Positions 39,939 to 47,715 of a DNA stretch of 64,000 nt are shown here, piece after piece. The notes under the pieces are model-generated. The model was not told where the DNA came from. It searched no databases and saw nothing but the letters and a program-made list of their open reading frames with translations. Each line of letters opens with the position of its first letter. Position 1 is the stretch's first letter. A program made the translations under genes and the position numbers. The stretch lies in the NCBI RefSeq assembly GCF_008801475.1, contig NZ_VZPP01000002.1:310001-374000 (forward strand), in the 5' to 3' direction. The DNA comes from Pseudomonas moorei (GTDB taxonomy: Bacteria > Pseudomonadota > Gammaproteobacteria > Pseudomonadales > Pseudomonadaceae).

Positions 39939-42044
39939 ATGCCGAGCATAGACGCCCTCGCCGATCGCATATCGACCTACCTCGGCAAGGACCAGGTCAA
40001 TCTGGTCCGCCGAGCGTATTTCTACGCCGAACAAGCCCACGACGGCCAACGCCGCCGCAGTGGCGAGGCGTACGTAACGCACCCGCTCGCTGTAGCGAAT
40101 ATTCTTGCCGACATGCACATGGACCATCAGAGCCTGATGGCGGCCATGCTGCATGACGTGATCGAAGACACCGGTATTGCCAAGGAAGCGCTGCAGGCGC
40201 AGTTCGGCGAAACCGTGGCCGAACTGGTCGACGGGGTCAGCAAACTGACCCAGATGAACTTCGAGACCAAGGCCGAAGCCCAGGCTGAAAACTTCCAGAA
40301 AATGGCCATGGCCATGGCACGTGACATTCGCGTGATCCTGGTCAAGCTGGCCGACCGACTGCACAACATGCGCACGCTGGAAGTGCTGTCCGGCGAGAAA
40401 CGTCGGCGCATCGCCAAGGAAACCCTGGAAATCTATGCGCCCATCGCCAACCGGCTGGGCATGCACGCCATCCGCATAGAATTCGAAGACCTCGGCTTCA
40501 AGGCCATGCACCCGATGCGTTCCGCGCGAATCTACCAGGCGGTCAAGCGCGCCCGGGGCAACCGCAAGGAAATCGTCAACAAGATCGAGGAATCCCTCAG
40601 CCACTGTCTGGCCATCGACGGCATTCAGGGCGAAGTCAGCGGTCGACAGAAACACCTCTACGGCATCTACAAGAAAATGCGCGGCAAGCGTCGGGCCTTC
40701 AACGAGATCATGGACGTCTACGCGTTCCGGATCATCGTCGACAAGGTCGATACCTGTTACCGCGTTCTGGGTGCCGTGCATAATTTGTACAAGCCGTTGC
40801 CGGGTCGTTTCAAGGATTACATCGCGATCCCCAAGGCCAACGGCTATCAGTCGCTGCACACAACGCTGTTCGGCATGCATGGCGTTCCGATCGAAATCCA
40901 GATCCGCACCCGCGAAATGGAAGAGATGGCCAACAACGGCATCGCCGCCCATTGGCTGTATAAATCCAGCGGCGATGAGCAGCCAAAAGGCACTCACGCC
41001 CGCGCGCGCCAATGGGTCAAAGGCGTGCTGGAAATGCAGCAGCGCGCCGGCAACTCGCTGGAATTCATCGAAAGCGTGAAGATCGACCTGTTCCCGGACG
41101 AGGTCTACGTGTTCACGCCCAAAGGCCGGATCATGGAGCTGCCCAAGGGCTCCACGGCGGTCGACTTCGCTTATGCGGTACATACCGACGTGGGCAACAG
41201 CTGCATCGCCTGCCGGATCAACCGTCGACTCGCGCCACTGTCCGAACCTCTGCAAAGCGGCTCTACGGTCGAGATCGTCAGCGCTCCGGGTGCGCGGCCG
41301 AACCCGGCGTGGCTCAACTTCGTGGTCACCGGCAAGGCGCGTACGCACATCCGCCATGCGCTGAAACTGCAACGCCGCTCTGAGTCCATCAGCCTGGGCG
41401 AGCGCCTGCTGAACAAAGTCCTCAACGGCTTCGACAGCTCGCTGGAAAAAATCCCGGCCGAGCGCGTCAAGGCCATGCTCACCGAGTACCGCCTCGAGCT
41501 GATCGAAGACCTGCTGGAAGACATTGGCCTGGGCAATCGCATGGCCTACGTTGTAGCCCGGCGCCTGCTCGGCGAAGGTGAACAGCTACCGAGCCCGGAA
41601 GGTCCGCTGGCGATTCGCGGCACCGAAGGCCTGGTGCTCAGCTACGCCAAGTGCTGCACACCGATCCCGGGCGACCCGATTGTCGGCCACCTGTCTGCGG
41701 GCAAAGGCATGGTCGTGCACCTGGACAACTGCCGTAACATCAGCGAAATCCGCCACAACCCGGAAAAATGTATCCAGCTCTCGTGGGCCAAGGATGTCAC
41801 CGGCGAATTCAATGTCGAACTGCGTGTCGAGCTGGAACACCAGCGTGGCCTGATCGCCCTGCTGGCCAGCAGCGTCAATGCGGCCGACGGCAACATCGAA
41901 AAAATCAGCATGGACGAACGCGATGGTCGCATCAGCGTGGTCCAACTGGTGGTCAGCGTGCACGACCGCGTGCACCTGGCCCGCGTGATCAAGAAACTGC
42001 GCGCCCTGACCGGGGTGATCCGCATCACCCGCATGCGTGCGTAG
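39939..42044 (+). CDS. spoT: bifunctional (p)ppGpp synthetase/hydrolase SpoT
   Basis: A 701-residue stringent-response enzyme. Domains in order: HD hydrolase (about 25-170; YVTHPLAVANILADM and AAMLHDVIEDT), synthetase (about 230-350; RFKDYIAIPKANGYQSLHTTLFG), TGS (about 385-445; VYVFTPKGRIMELPKGSTAVDFAYAVHTDVG), helical/zinc-finger part (VLSYAKCCTPIPGDPIVGHLS) and ACT at about 625-700. The hydrolase residues are intact; the strength of synthesis cannot be judged by eye. It is co-directional with rpoZ and ridA. Confidence 0.97.
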   Translation: MPSIDALADRISTYLGKDQVNLVRRAYFYAEQAHDGQRRRSGEAYVTHPLAVANILADMHMDHQSLMAAMLHDVIEDTGIAKEALQAQFGETVAELVDGVSKLTQMNFETKAEAQAENFQKMAMAMARDIRVILVKLADRLHNMRTLEVLSGEKRRRIAKETLEIYAPIANRLGMHAIRIEFEDLGFKAMHPMRSARIYQAVKRARGNRKEIVNKIEESLSHCLAIDGIQGEVSGRQKHLYGIYKKMRGKRRAFNEIMDVYAFRIIVDKVDTCYRVLGAVHNLYKPLPGRFKDYIAIPKANGYQSLHTTLFGMHGVPIEIQIRTREMEEMANNGIAAHWLYKSSGDEQPKGTHARARQWVKGVLEMQQRAGNSLEFIESVKIDLFPDEVYVFTPKGRIMELPKGSTAVDFAYAVHTDVGNSCIACRINRRLAPLSEPLQSGSTVEIVSAPGARPNPAWLNFVVTGKARTHIRHALKLQRRSESISLGERLLNKVLNGFDSSLEKIPAERVKAMLTEYRLELIEDLLEDIGLGNRMAYVVARRLLGEGEQLPSPEGPLAIRGTEGLVLSYAKCCTPIPGDPIVGHLSAGKGMVVHLDNCRNISEIRHNPEKCIQLSWAKDVTGEFNVELRVELEHQRGLIALLASSVNAADGNIEKISMDERDGRISVVQLVVSVHDRVHLARVIKKLRALTGVIRITRMRA

Positions 42045-42071
42045 CCATCCAACCCTTACAAGGAGTCATTC

Positions 42072-42452
42072 ATGACCAAGACCGTTATCACCAGCGACAA
42101 GGCCCCGGCCGCCATCGGTACTTATTCCCAGGCGATCAAGGCTGGCAACACTGTTTACATGTCGGGTCAAATTCCTCTGGACCCAAAAACCATGGAACTG
42201 GTTGAAGGCTTCGAAGCCCAGACCGTCCAGGTCTTCGAGAACCTCAAGGCTGTGGCTGAAGCTGCCGGTGGCTCGTTCAAGGACATCGTCAAACTGAACA
42301 TCTTCCTCACCGACCTGAGCCACTTCGCCAAGGTCAACGAGATCATGGGCAAGTACTTCGACCAGCCTTACCCTGCCCGCGCCGCCATCGGCGTAGCGGC
42401 CTTGCCAAAGGGTTCGCAAGTTGAAATGGATGCCATCCTGGTCATCGAGTAA
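42072..42452 (+). CDS. ridA: RidA enamine/imine deaminase
   Basis: A 126-residue canonical RidA ([38 protein letters not shown], then [24 protein letters not shown] with the catalytic arginine). It removes 2-aminoacrylate from PLP enzymes. It is 27 bases after spoT with AAGGAG before the ATG, so it is in the spoT transcript. This one matches archetypal RidA better than the dad-operon paralog. Confidence 0.96.
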   Translation: MTKTVITSDKAPAAIGTYSQAIKAGNTVYMSGQIPLDPKTMELVEGFEAQTVQVFENLKAVAEAAGGSFKDIVKLNIFLTDLSHFAKVNEIMGKYFDQPYPARAAIGVAALPKGSQVEMDAILVIE

Positions 42453-42459
42453 TGCGTCT

Positions 42460-42480
42460 GGCGCAGCCTGAGGCTGCGCC
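42460..42480. terminator. hairpin after ridA
   Basis: GGCGCAGCC TGA GGCTGCGCC is a nine-base perfect stem eight bases beyond the ridA stop. No T-run follows, so it may protect the 3' end or end transcription weakly. Confidence 0.55.
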
Positions 42481-42519
42481 GACTGCTCAGCTGTAAAGAA
42501 AGTTTGAAAGGATTCCACC

Positions 42520-43260
42520 ATGCGCAAAGCGCTTGCTCTCTCGCTGCTCGCCCTTTTTTTGGGCGGATGTGCCAGCAACCCTGCCGACCGTGATATCAGC
42601 GGCACCTGGATCAACCAGGTGGCGATTGACGCGGCATCCAAAGGCGTTCCCCTGCGTGAAGCGCTCCAGGCCTATGGTCCGAACCTGGAATGGAACGTCA
42701 ACACCAAGGCTGCCCAGGCCCGCTACACCAATGGTTTTGAAAATGTCGAAGGCAAGCTGCTGGGCGAAGAGTCCAACGCCTGGAAAGTCGACTTTTATGG
42801 CAGTACCAGCAGTGAGTTGAAGCGCGATGGCAAGCAATTGAGCCAAGCCTCGACCGAGAACGAACCGGCACAAGTCTTCGACCGCGCATTGATCCCTGTA
42901 CCGGATGGCGCGCCGATCGGCGCCAGCTTCGAACGGGCACTCTACTCAGCCTACATGGGCGGTAACTGGAAAATCGTCAGCGGCCCGGGCGAAGGCAACA
43001 CTGTGCAGTTCCAGGCCGACGGCCAGGTCAGCGGCCTGCCGAACACTGATCGCTACGCGCTGTGCCTGGCTGGCGATTGTGCGTCGATGAGCGGCGGCAA
43101 CGACAACATGTGGCTGCAACTCAACGGCCAAGGGAATGCGTGGATCTTTACCCGCAAAGGCAAAGAACTGGAAATTTTCCAGACCGTGAACACCGCACAG
43201 GCTGACGAGATGCCTTCGTTCACGCCAGGCGATCGCAAGTGGCTGCTCGAGAAGCAGTAA
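42520..43260 (+). CDS. uncharacterised lipoprotein
   Basis: A 246-residue protein with the lipoprotein signal MRKALALSLLALFLGGC (lipid cysteine 17) and no transmembrane segment after that. It begins with ISGTWINQVAIDAASKGVPLREALQAYGPNLEWNVNTK, a lipocalin-like opening, and has three or more short beta-rich stretches and one possible disulphide (CLAGDC). I do not recognise a named family. It corresponds to the hypothetical gene after ridA in P. aeruginosa (about PA5340). AAAGGATT precedes the ATG. Ends at a hairpin shared with the converging epimerase. Confidence 0.8.
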   Translation: MRKALALSLLALFLGGCASNPADRDISGTWINQVAIDAASKGVPLREALQAYGPNLEWNVNTKAAQARYTNGFENVEGKLLGEESNAWKVDFYGSTSSELKRDGKQLSQASTENEPAQVFDRALIPVPDGAPIGASFERALYSAYMGGNWKIVSGPGEGNTVQFQADGQVSGLPNTDRYALCLAGDCASMSGGNDNMWLQLNGQGNAWIFTRKGKELEIFQTVNTAQADEMPSFTPGDRKWLLEKQ

Positions 43261-43268
43261 GCAATACA

Positions 43269-43311
43269 AAAACACCTGTGGGAGCGAGCTTGCTCACTCC
43301 TACAGGTGTTT
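43269..43311. repeat. REP-derived hairpin between converging genes
   Basis: AAACACCTGTGGGAG pairs with CACTCCTACAGGTGTTT, leaving CGAGCTTGCT as the loop. The arms extend the REP into a terminator-like stem with A and T on the outside; it lies between the lipoprotein and epimerase stops. Confidence 0.8.
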
Positions 43312-43325
43312 ATGGCGCCTGAACG

Positions 43326-44183
43326 TCAGCAGCGCCCTTCAAGAATCGCCGCATACCCCTCACGAAAACTCGGATACTTAGGCGTCCAGCCCAAGGCCTT
43401 CGCCCGCGCATTGCTGCAACGCTTGCTTCCGGTGCGGCGTACGCTGGCGTCATCTGCCCACTCGGTCACCCCCAGGTACTCGCGCAACCAACCCACCACA
43501 TCCGCCAACGCAGCGGGTGCATCATCGACGCCGATATAAACATCCTCCAACGCCACGCCACGTCGAGCGGCCTCAAGGAGAAATGCCATCAACCCTGCGG
43601 CGTCATCGGCATGAATCCGATTGGCATACAGCGGAGGATCGACCGCCACGCGATACCCCCGGCGCACCTGAGTCAGTAACCACTCGCGGCCTGGACCATA
43701 AATACCGGTCAACCGCACAATGCTGGCCGGAATGCCGCTATTGAGCGCAATCTGCTCGGCTTCGAGCATCACGCGCCCGGAGTAGCCAGCCGCCACGGCC
43801 GGCGAAGTCTCATCGACCCACTCGCCCTGCTGCTGCCCGTAAACACTGCTGCTGGAAACGAACAACAAACGTTCGGGCACCTGCCCGTAGTCGTTCAACC
43901 AGCCCAGCACGTGTTGCAAGCCCTGCACGTAAGCAGCGCGGTAACCGGCCTCATCGTGATCGGTAGCCGCCGCGCAATACACCAGGTAGTCCACGGCACC
44001 GATTGGCCAGGTGGCCGGACAGTCTTCATTGAACAAGTCGCCCGCCACGCCGATTACACCCTCGGGCAGTCGCGAAATGTCACGCCGCAGGCCATGAACT
44101 TCCCACCCCAACGCCAACAATTGCGTGGCCAGACGACCACCGACATCACCACAACCGGCGATCAGAACAGAAGGTGCGGACAT
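43326..44183 (-). CDS. NAD-dependent epimerase/dehydratase-family protein (extended SDR)
   Basis: A 285-residue Rossmann protein. It opens MSAPSVLIAGCGDVGGRLATQLLALGWEVHGLRRD, with a GxGxxG variant, and shows LLFVSSSSVYGQQQGEWVDETSPA, the region of the catalytic Ser/Tyr. A standard YxxxK is replaced by SGRVMLEAEQ, so classical epimerase activity is uncertain. ATG 44183 has GAGGAG upstream. It matches the YeeZ-like protein group. No operon partner; divergent from exbB. Confidence 0.83.
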   Translation of the reverse strand: MSAPSVLIAGCGDVGGRLATQLLALGWEVHGLRRDISRLPEGVIGVAGDLFNEDCPATWPIGAVDYLVYCAAATDHDEAGYRAAYVQGLQHVLGWLNDYGQVPERLLFVSSSSVYGQQQGEWVDETSPAVAAGYSGRVMLEAEQIALNSGIPASIVRLTGIYGPGREWLLTQVRRGYRVAVDPPLYANRIHADDAAGLMAFLLEAARRGVALEDVYIGVDDAPAALADVVGWLREYLGVTEWADDASVRRTGSKRCSNARAKALGWTPKYPSFREGYAAILEGRC

Positions 44184-44372
44184 CAAAAAACTCCTCTCGG
44201 GAACGGATAAGCTAGCGCCGACAGTGGACAAGCGGTTAGCAATGCAAGAAAAAAAGAGACTCTATTACTTTTGTTAACAAGAATTAATTGCAATAATGCA
44301 CGCCACTTTGTTCTCGGCCCCCACGAGGCCTGGAAGAACATTAATCGAATTTTCCTCTCAGGTCCGGCCAGC

Positions 44373-45341
44373 ATGACACGCAATCAACTCTCCGCTTCGC
44401 CTACCAAACGACCTCGCATCTGGAGCACGCTGACCGCCCTGTTGTTCAGCGTGCTGCTGGCACCTGCTGCCGCGTTCGCCGACGCCCAAGCACCAGCCAC
44501 TCCGACCGCCGCCACCGCACCGGCTCCAGCCGATCACACTGCCCCGGCTGTCATTCCAGTTGCCGCCGACCCGGCACAGACCCAAGCCATCGCCAGCGAA
44601 GACGCGCCCGAAGTCCTCGAAGCCGATAATTCCCTGGGCATGGCCCACGACCTGTCGCCGTGGGGCATGTACCAGAACGCCGACATCATCGTGAAAATCG
44701 TGATGATCGGTCTGGCCATCGCCTCGATCATCACCTGGACCATCTGGATCGCCAAAGGCCTGGAACTGATGGGCGCCAAGCGCCGTCTGCGTGACGAAAT
44801 CGCCCAGCTGAAAAAATCTGCCTCGCTCAAGGAAGCCAGCGTCTCCGCGGCAAAGGCGGGCACCCTCGCTAACTTGCTGGTGCACGACGCCCTCGAAGAA
44901 ATGCGCCTGTCGGTCAATAGCCGCGAGAAGGAAGGTATCAAGGAACGCGTCAGCTTCCGCCTCGAACGCCTGGTCGCTGCCTGCGGTCGCAATATGAGCA
45001 GCGGTACCGGCGTGCTCGCCACCATCGGTTCCACAGCGCCGTTCGTAGGCCTGTTCGGTACCGTATGGGGCATCATGAACAGCTTCATAGGCATCGCCAA
45101 GACCCAGACCACCAACCTCGCCGTGGTGGCTCCCGGCATCGCCGAAGCCCTGCTGGCAACGGCACTGGGACTGGTTGCCGCGATTCCTGCGGTCGTCATC
45201 TACAACGTATTCGCCCGCTCCATCGCCGGTTACAAGGCGCAGGTGTCCGACGCTTCGGCGCAGGTCCTGCTGCTGGTCAGCCGCGACCTCGACCACCAGC
45301 CTGAGCGCAGCTCGCCACCGCACATGGTGAAAGTGGGGTAA
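44373..45341 (+). CDS. exbB: TonB-system proton channel protein ExbB
   Basis: A 322-residue inner-membrane protein with a long N-terminal extension (signal-like segment ALLFSVLLAPAAAFA, then an Ala/Pro-rich periplasmic stretch) typical of Pseudomonas ExbB, and three helices including GTGVLATIGSTAPFVGLFGTVWGIMNSFIGIAKTQTTNLAVVAPGIAEALLATALGLVAAIPAVVIYNVFARSI-type MotA/ExbB sequence. It uses proton flow to energise TonB. ATG 44373 is chosen over the longer frame from 44271. The AT-rich stretch at 44281-44300 may hold a Fur site, but the match is loose. First gene of exbB-exbD-tonB. Confidence 0.95.
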   Translation: MTRNQLSASPTKRPRIWSTLTALLFSVLLAPAAAFADAQAPATPTAATAPAPADHTAPAVIPVAADPAQTQAIASEDAPEVLEADNSLGMAHDLSPWGMYQNADIIVKIVMIGLAIASIITWTIWIAKGLELMGAKRRLRDEIAQLKKSASLKEASVSAAKAGTLANLLVHDALEEMRLSVNSREKEGIKERVSFRLERLVAACGRNMSSGTGVLATIGSTAPFVGLFGTVWGIMNSFIGIAKTQTTNLAVVAPGIAEALLATALGLVAAIPAVVIYNVFARSIAGYKAQVSDASAQVLLLVSRDLDHQPERSSPPHMVKVG

Positions 45342-45347
45342 TCGGCC

Positions 45348-45776
45348 ATGGGCCTGCATTTGAAAGAAGGCGCGGACGACGATCTGGCCGAAAATCACGA
45401 AATCAACGTCACGCCGTTCATCGACGTCATGCTCGTGCTGCTGATCATCTTCATGGTCGCGGCGCCGCTGGCCACCGTGGACATCAAGGTCGACCTGCCG
45501 GCGTCCACCGCCAAACCGGCGCCACGCCCCGAAAAACCGGTATTCCTCAGCGTCAAGGCTGACCAGCGCCTGTTCCTCGGCGAAGACGAAGTGAAGGCCG
45601 AAACACTCGGCGCCACACTCGACGCCAAGACCCATGGCAAGAAAGACACGACGATCTTCTTCCAGGCCGACAAGGGCGTGGACTACGGTGACCTCATGAG
45701 CGTGATGGACACCCTGCGCTCCGCCGGCTACCTGAAGGTGGGTCTGGTCGGTCTCGAGTCGGCAGCCAAGAAATGA
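45348..45776 (+). CDS. exbD: TonB-system protein ExbD
   Basis: A 142-residue protein with one transmembrane helix containing the essential aspartate in INVTPFIDVMLVLLIIFMVAAPL (about residue 25) and a periplasmic domain. It forms the proton channel with ExbB. It starts six bases after exbB; its TGA overlaps the ATG of tonB (ATGA). Confidence 0.97.
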   Translation: MGLHLKEGADDDLAENHEINVTPFIDVMLVLLIIFMVAAPLATVDIKVDLPASTAKPAPRPEKPVFLSVKADQRLFLGEDEVKAETLGATLDAKTHGKKDTTIFFQADKGVDYGDLMSVMDTLRSAGYLKVGLVGLESAAKK

Positions 45777-46522
45777 TCACGACGCGCCATAAGCTGACGC
45801 GATACGGCGCGAGCCTGGCCGTGGTGCTGGGTGTTCACGCGCTGGCCGTTGCGCTGGCCGTGAACTGGACGGCTCGCCCGCCCATCGAATTGCCACCCCA
45901 GGCAATGATGGTCGAGCTGGCACCGCTTCCCGCCCCGCCACCGCCTGCGCCGCCGAAGGTCGTCACACCGCCGCAGCCGCCAGCTCCGGTTGAAGAACTG
46001 CCGATCCCGAAGCTCGCCGAAGCCCCCAAGGCCGAGATTGCGGTGCCGAAACCGGTCAAACCCAAGCCCAAGCCTCAACCGCCCAAGCCTGTGGAGAAAA
46101 AGCCCGAGCCGCCCAAGGAAAAGCCATCCGAGGCAAAACCGAGCGAAGCGCCACCGACGCCGGCACCGACGGAGCAATCCGCTCAGCCAGCCCCTGGCCC
46201 ATCGCCGGCTCAAGTGGCGGCCAAGGCCAGCTGGCAAGGCGCCTTGCTCGCACATTTGGCCAAGTACAAAAAGTACCCGGCCAGTGCACAGGCACGGGGC
46301 AAACAAGGCATGAACCGTCTGCGCTTCGTGGTGGACGCTGAAGGCAAGGTGTTGTCGTTCGAACTGGTCGGCGCCTCTGGTACGGCCGATCTTGACCGGG
46401 CCACGCTGGAGATGATCCGTCGCGCCCAACCGCTGCCCAAGCCCCCGGCTGACATGTTGAGCAACGGCTCCATCGAGATTGTTGCGCCCTTTGTTTACTC
46501 GCTGGATAAAGCCCGGCGCTGA
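45773..46522 (+). CDS. tonB: energy transducer TonB
   Basis: A 249-residue protein with an N-terminal membrane anchor (SLAVVLGVHALAVALAVNW), a proline/lysine-rich spacer across the periplasm from about 35 to 145 (repeated PKP, KPKP and PPK), and a C-terminal domain of about 90 residues (YKKYPASAQARGKQGMNRLRFVVDAEGKVLSFELVGASGTADLDRATLEMIRRAQPLP-type) that contacts outer-membrane receptors. It completes the exbBD-tonB operon. Confidence 0.95.
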   Translation: MITTRHKLTRYGASLAVVLGVHALAVALAVNWTARPPIELPPQAMMVELAPLPAPPPPAPPKVVTPPQPPAPVEELPIPKLAEAPKAEIAVPKPVKPKPKPQPPKPVEKKPEPPKEKPSEAKPSEAPPTPAPTEQSAQPAPGPSPAQVAAKASWQGALLAHLAKYKKYPASAQARGKQGMNRLRFVVDAEGKVLSFELVGASGTADLDRATLEMIRRAQPLPKPPADMLSNGSIEIVAPFVYSLDKARR

Positions 46523-46526
46523 TCAA

Positions 46527-46618
46527 TAGGGGAGCGAGCTTGCTCGCGATTGCTGCCTGACGTCCAACATCATCGTTGACTGTTGGAGCGCTATCGCGAG
46601 CAAGCTCGCTCCTACAGG
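46527..46618. repeat. REP pair in inverted orientation
   Basis: GGAGCGAGCTTGCTCGCGAT near 46531-46550 faces ATCGCGAGCAAGCTCGCTCC near 46593-46612. It lies between tonB and oxyR, which run in the same direction. Confidence 0.9.
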
Positions 46619-46776
46619 TTCTGCAGCGATCTACCAAAGGCATCGAAAGGTGCCTTTTACGTATCCGCCAGCGGCAAACCGGCATTGTCCGGTGTCACCC
46701 GACACACACAGTCTGATAACGTGCGTCTATCGATTGCAGCCGGTATGCTTGGCTCGCAACTTCATGGACGCTTGCT

Positions 46777-47706
46777 ATGACCCTCACAGAATTACGCTAC
46801 ATCGTTACCCTCGCCCAAGAGCAGCACTTCGGCCATGCAGCCGAGCGTTGCCACGTCAGCCAACCGACCCTTTCGGTGGGCGTGAAAAAGCTTGAAGACG
46901 AACTCGGTGTGCTGATTTTCGAGCGCAGCAAAAGCGCCGTGCGCCTGACCCCGGTTGGCGAAGGCATCGTGGCCCAGGCACAGAAAGTCCTGGAGCAGGC
47001 CCAAGGCATTCGCGAATTGGCCCAAGCCGGCAAGAACCAACTGACCGCCCCGCTGAAAGTCGGCGCGATCTACACCGTCGGCCCGTACCTGTTCCCGCAC
47101 CTGATCCCGCAACTGCACCGGGTTGCCCCGCAGATGCCGTTGTACATCGAAGAAAACTTCACCCACATCCTGCGTGACAAGCTGCGCAACGGCGAGCTCG
47201 ACGCGATCATCATCGCCCTGCCGTTCAATGAAGCCGACGTCCTGACCCTGCAGCTCTACGATGAGCCGTTCTACGTCCTGATGCCGGCGCAGCACCCGTG
47301 GACACAAAAAGAATCCATCGACGCCAGCCTGCTCAATGACAAGAGCCTGCTGTTGCTCGGCGAAGGCCACTGCTTCCGCGATCAGGTACTGGAAGCCTGC
47401 CCGACCCTGACCAAAGGCAACGACGGCGCCAAACACACCACGGTGGAATCCAGTTCGCTGGAAACCATCCGCCACATGGTTGCCTCCGGCCTCGGGGTTT
47501 CGATCCTGCCGCTGTCGGCCGTCGACAGCCACCACTACGCCCCTGGCGTGATCGAAGTTCGACCGTTGTCGGCGCCGGTGCCGTTTCGCACCGTGGCCAT
47601 CGCCTGGCGTGCGAGCTTCCCGCGTCCGAAAGCCATTGAAATTCTCGCTGACTCCATTCGCCTGTGCTCGGTGGCCAAGCCATCGGCACCGGTGGTGGCC
47701 GGCTAA
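46777..47706 (+). CDS. oxyR: hydrogen peroxide-responsive regulator OxyR
   Basis: A 309-residue LysR-family regulator. The helix-turn-helix is at about 1-60 (MTLTELRYIVTLAQEQHFGHAAERCHVSQPTLSVGVKKLEDELG). The redox cysteines C199 (GEGHCFRDQ) and C208 (LEACPT) are at the same positions as in E. coli OxyR, so disulphide activation is expected. Targets such as katB and ahpC are not in this window. recG starts nine bases after the stop. Confidence 0.96.
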   Translation: MTLTELRYIVTLAQEQHFGHAAERCHVSQPTLSVGVKKLEDELGVLIFERSKSAVRLTPVGEGIVAQAQKVLEQAQGIRELAQAGKNQLTAPLKVGAIYTVGPYLFPHLIPQLHRVAPQMPLYIEENFTHILRDKLRNGELDAIIIALPFNEADVLTLQLYDEPFYVLMPAQHPWTQKESIDASLLNDKSLLLLGEGHCFRDQVLEACPTLTKGNDGAKHTTVESSSLETIRHMVASGLGVSILPLSAVDSHHYAPGVIEVRPLSAPVPFRTVAIAWRASFPRPKAIEILADSIRLCSVAKPSAPVVAG

Positions 47707-47715
47707 GCACGTGTC

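Noticed and set aside
39915..41372. 485-codon minus-strand frame inside spoT
   Set aside because: Antisense shadow; His/Asp-rich product with no family features.
44281..44300. Possible Fur box before exbB
   Set aside because: Only a loose AT-rich match to GATAATGATAATCATTATC; not listed as a feature.
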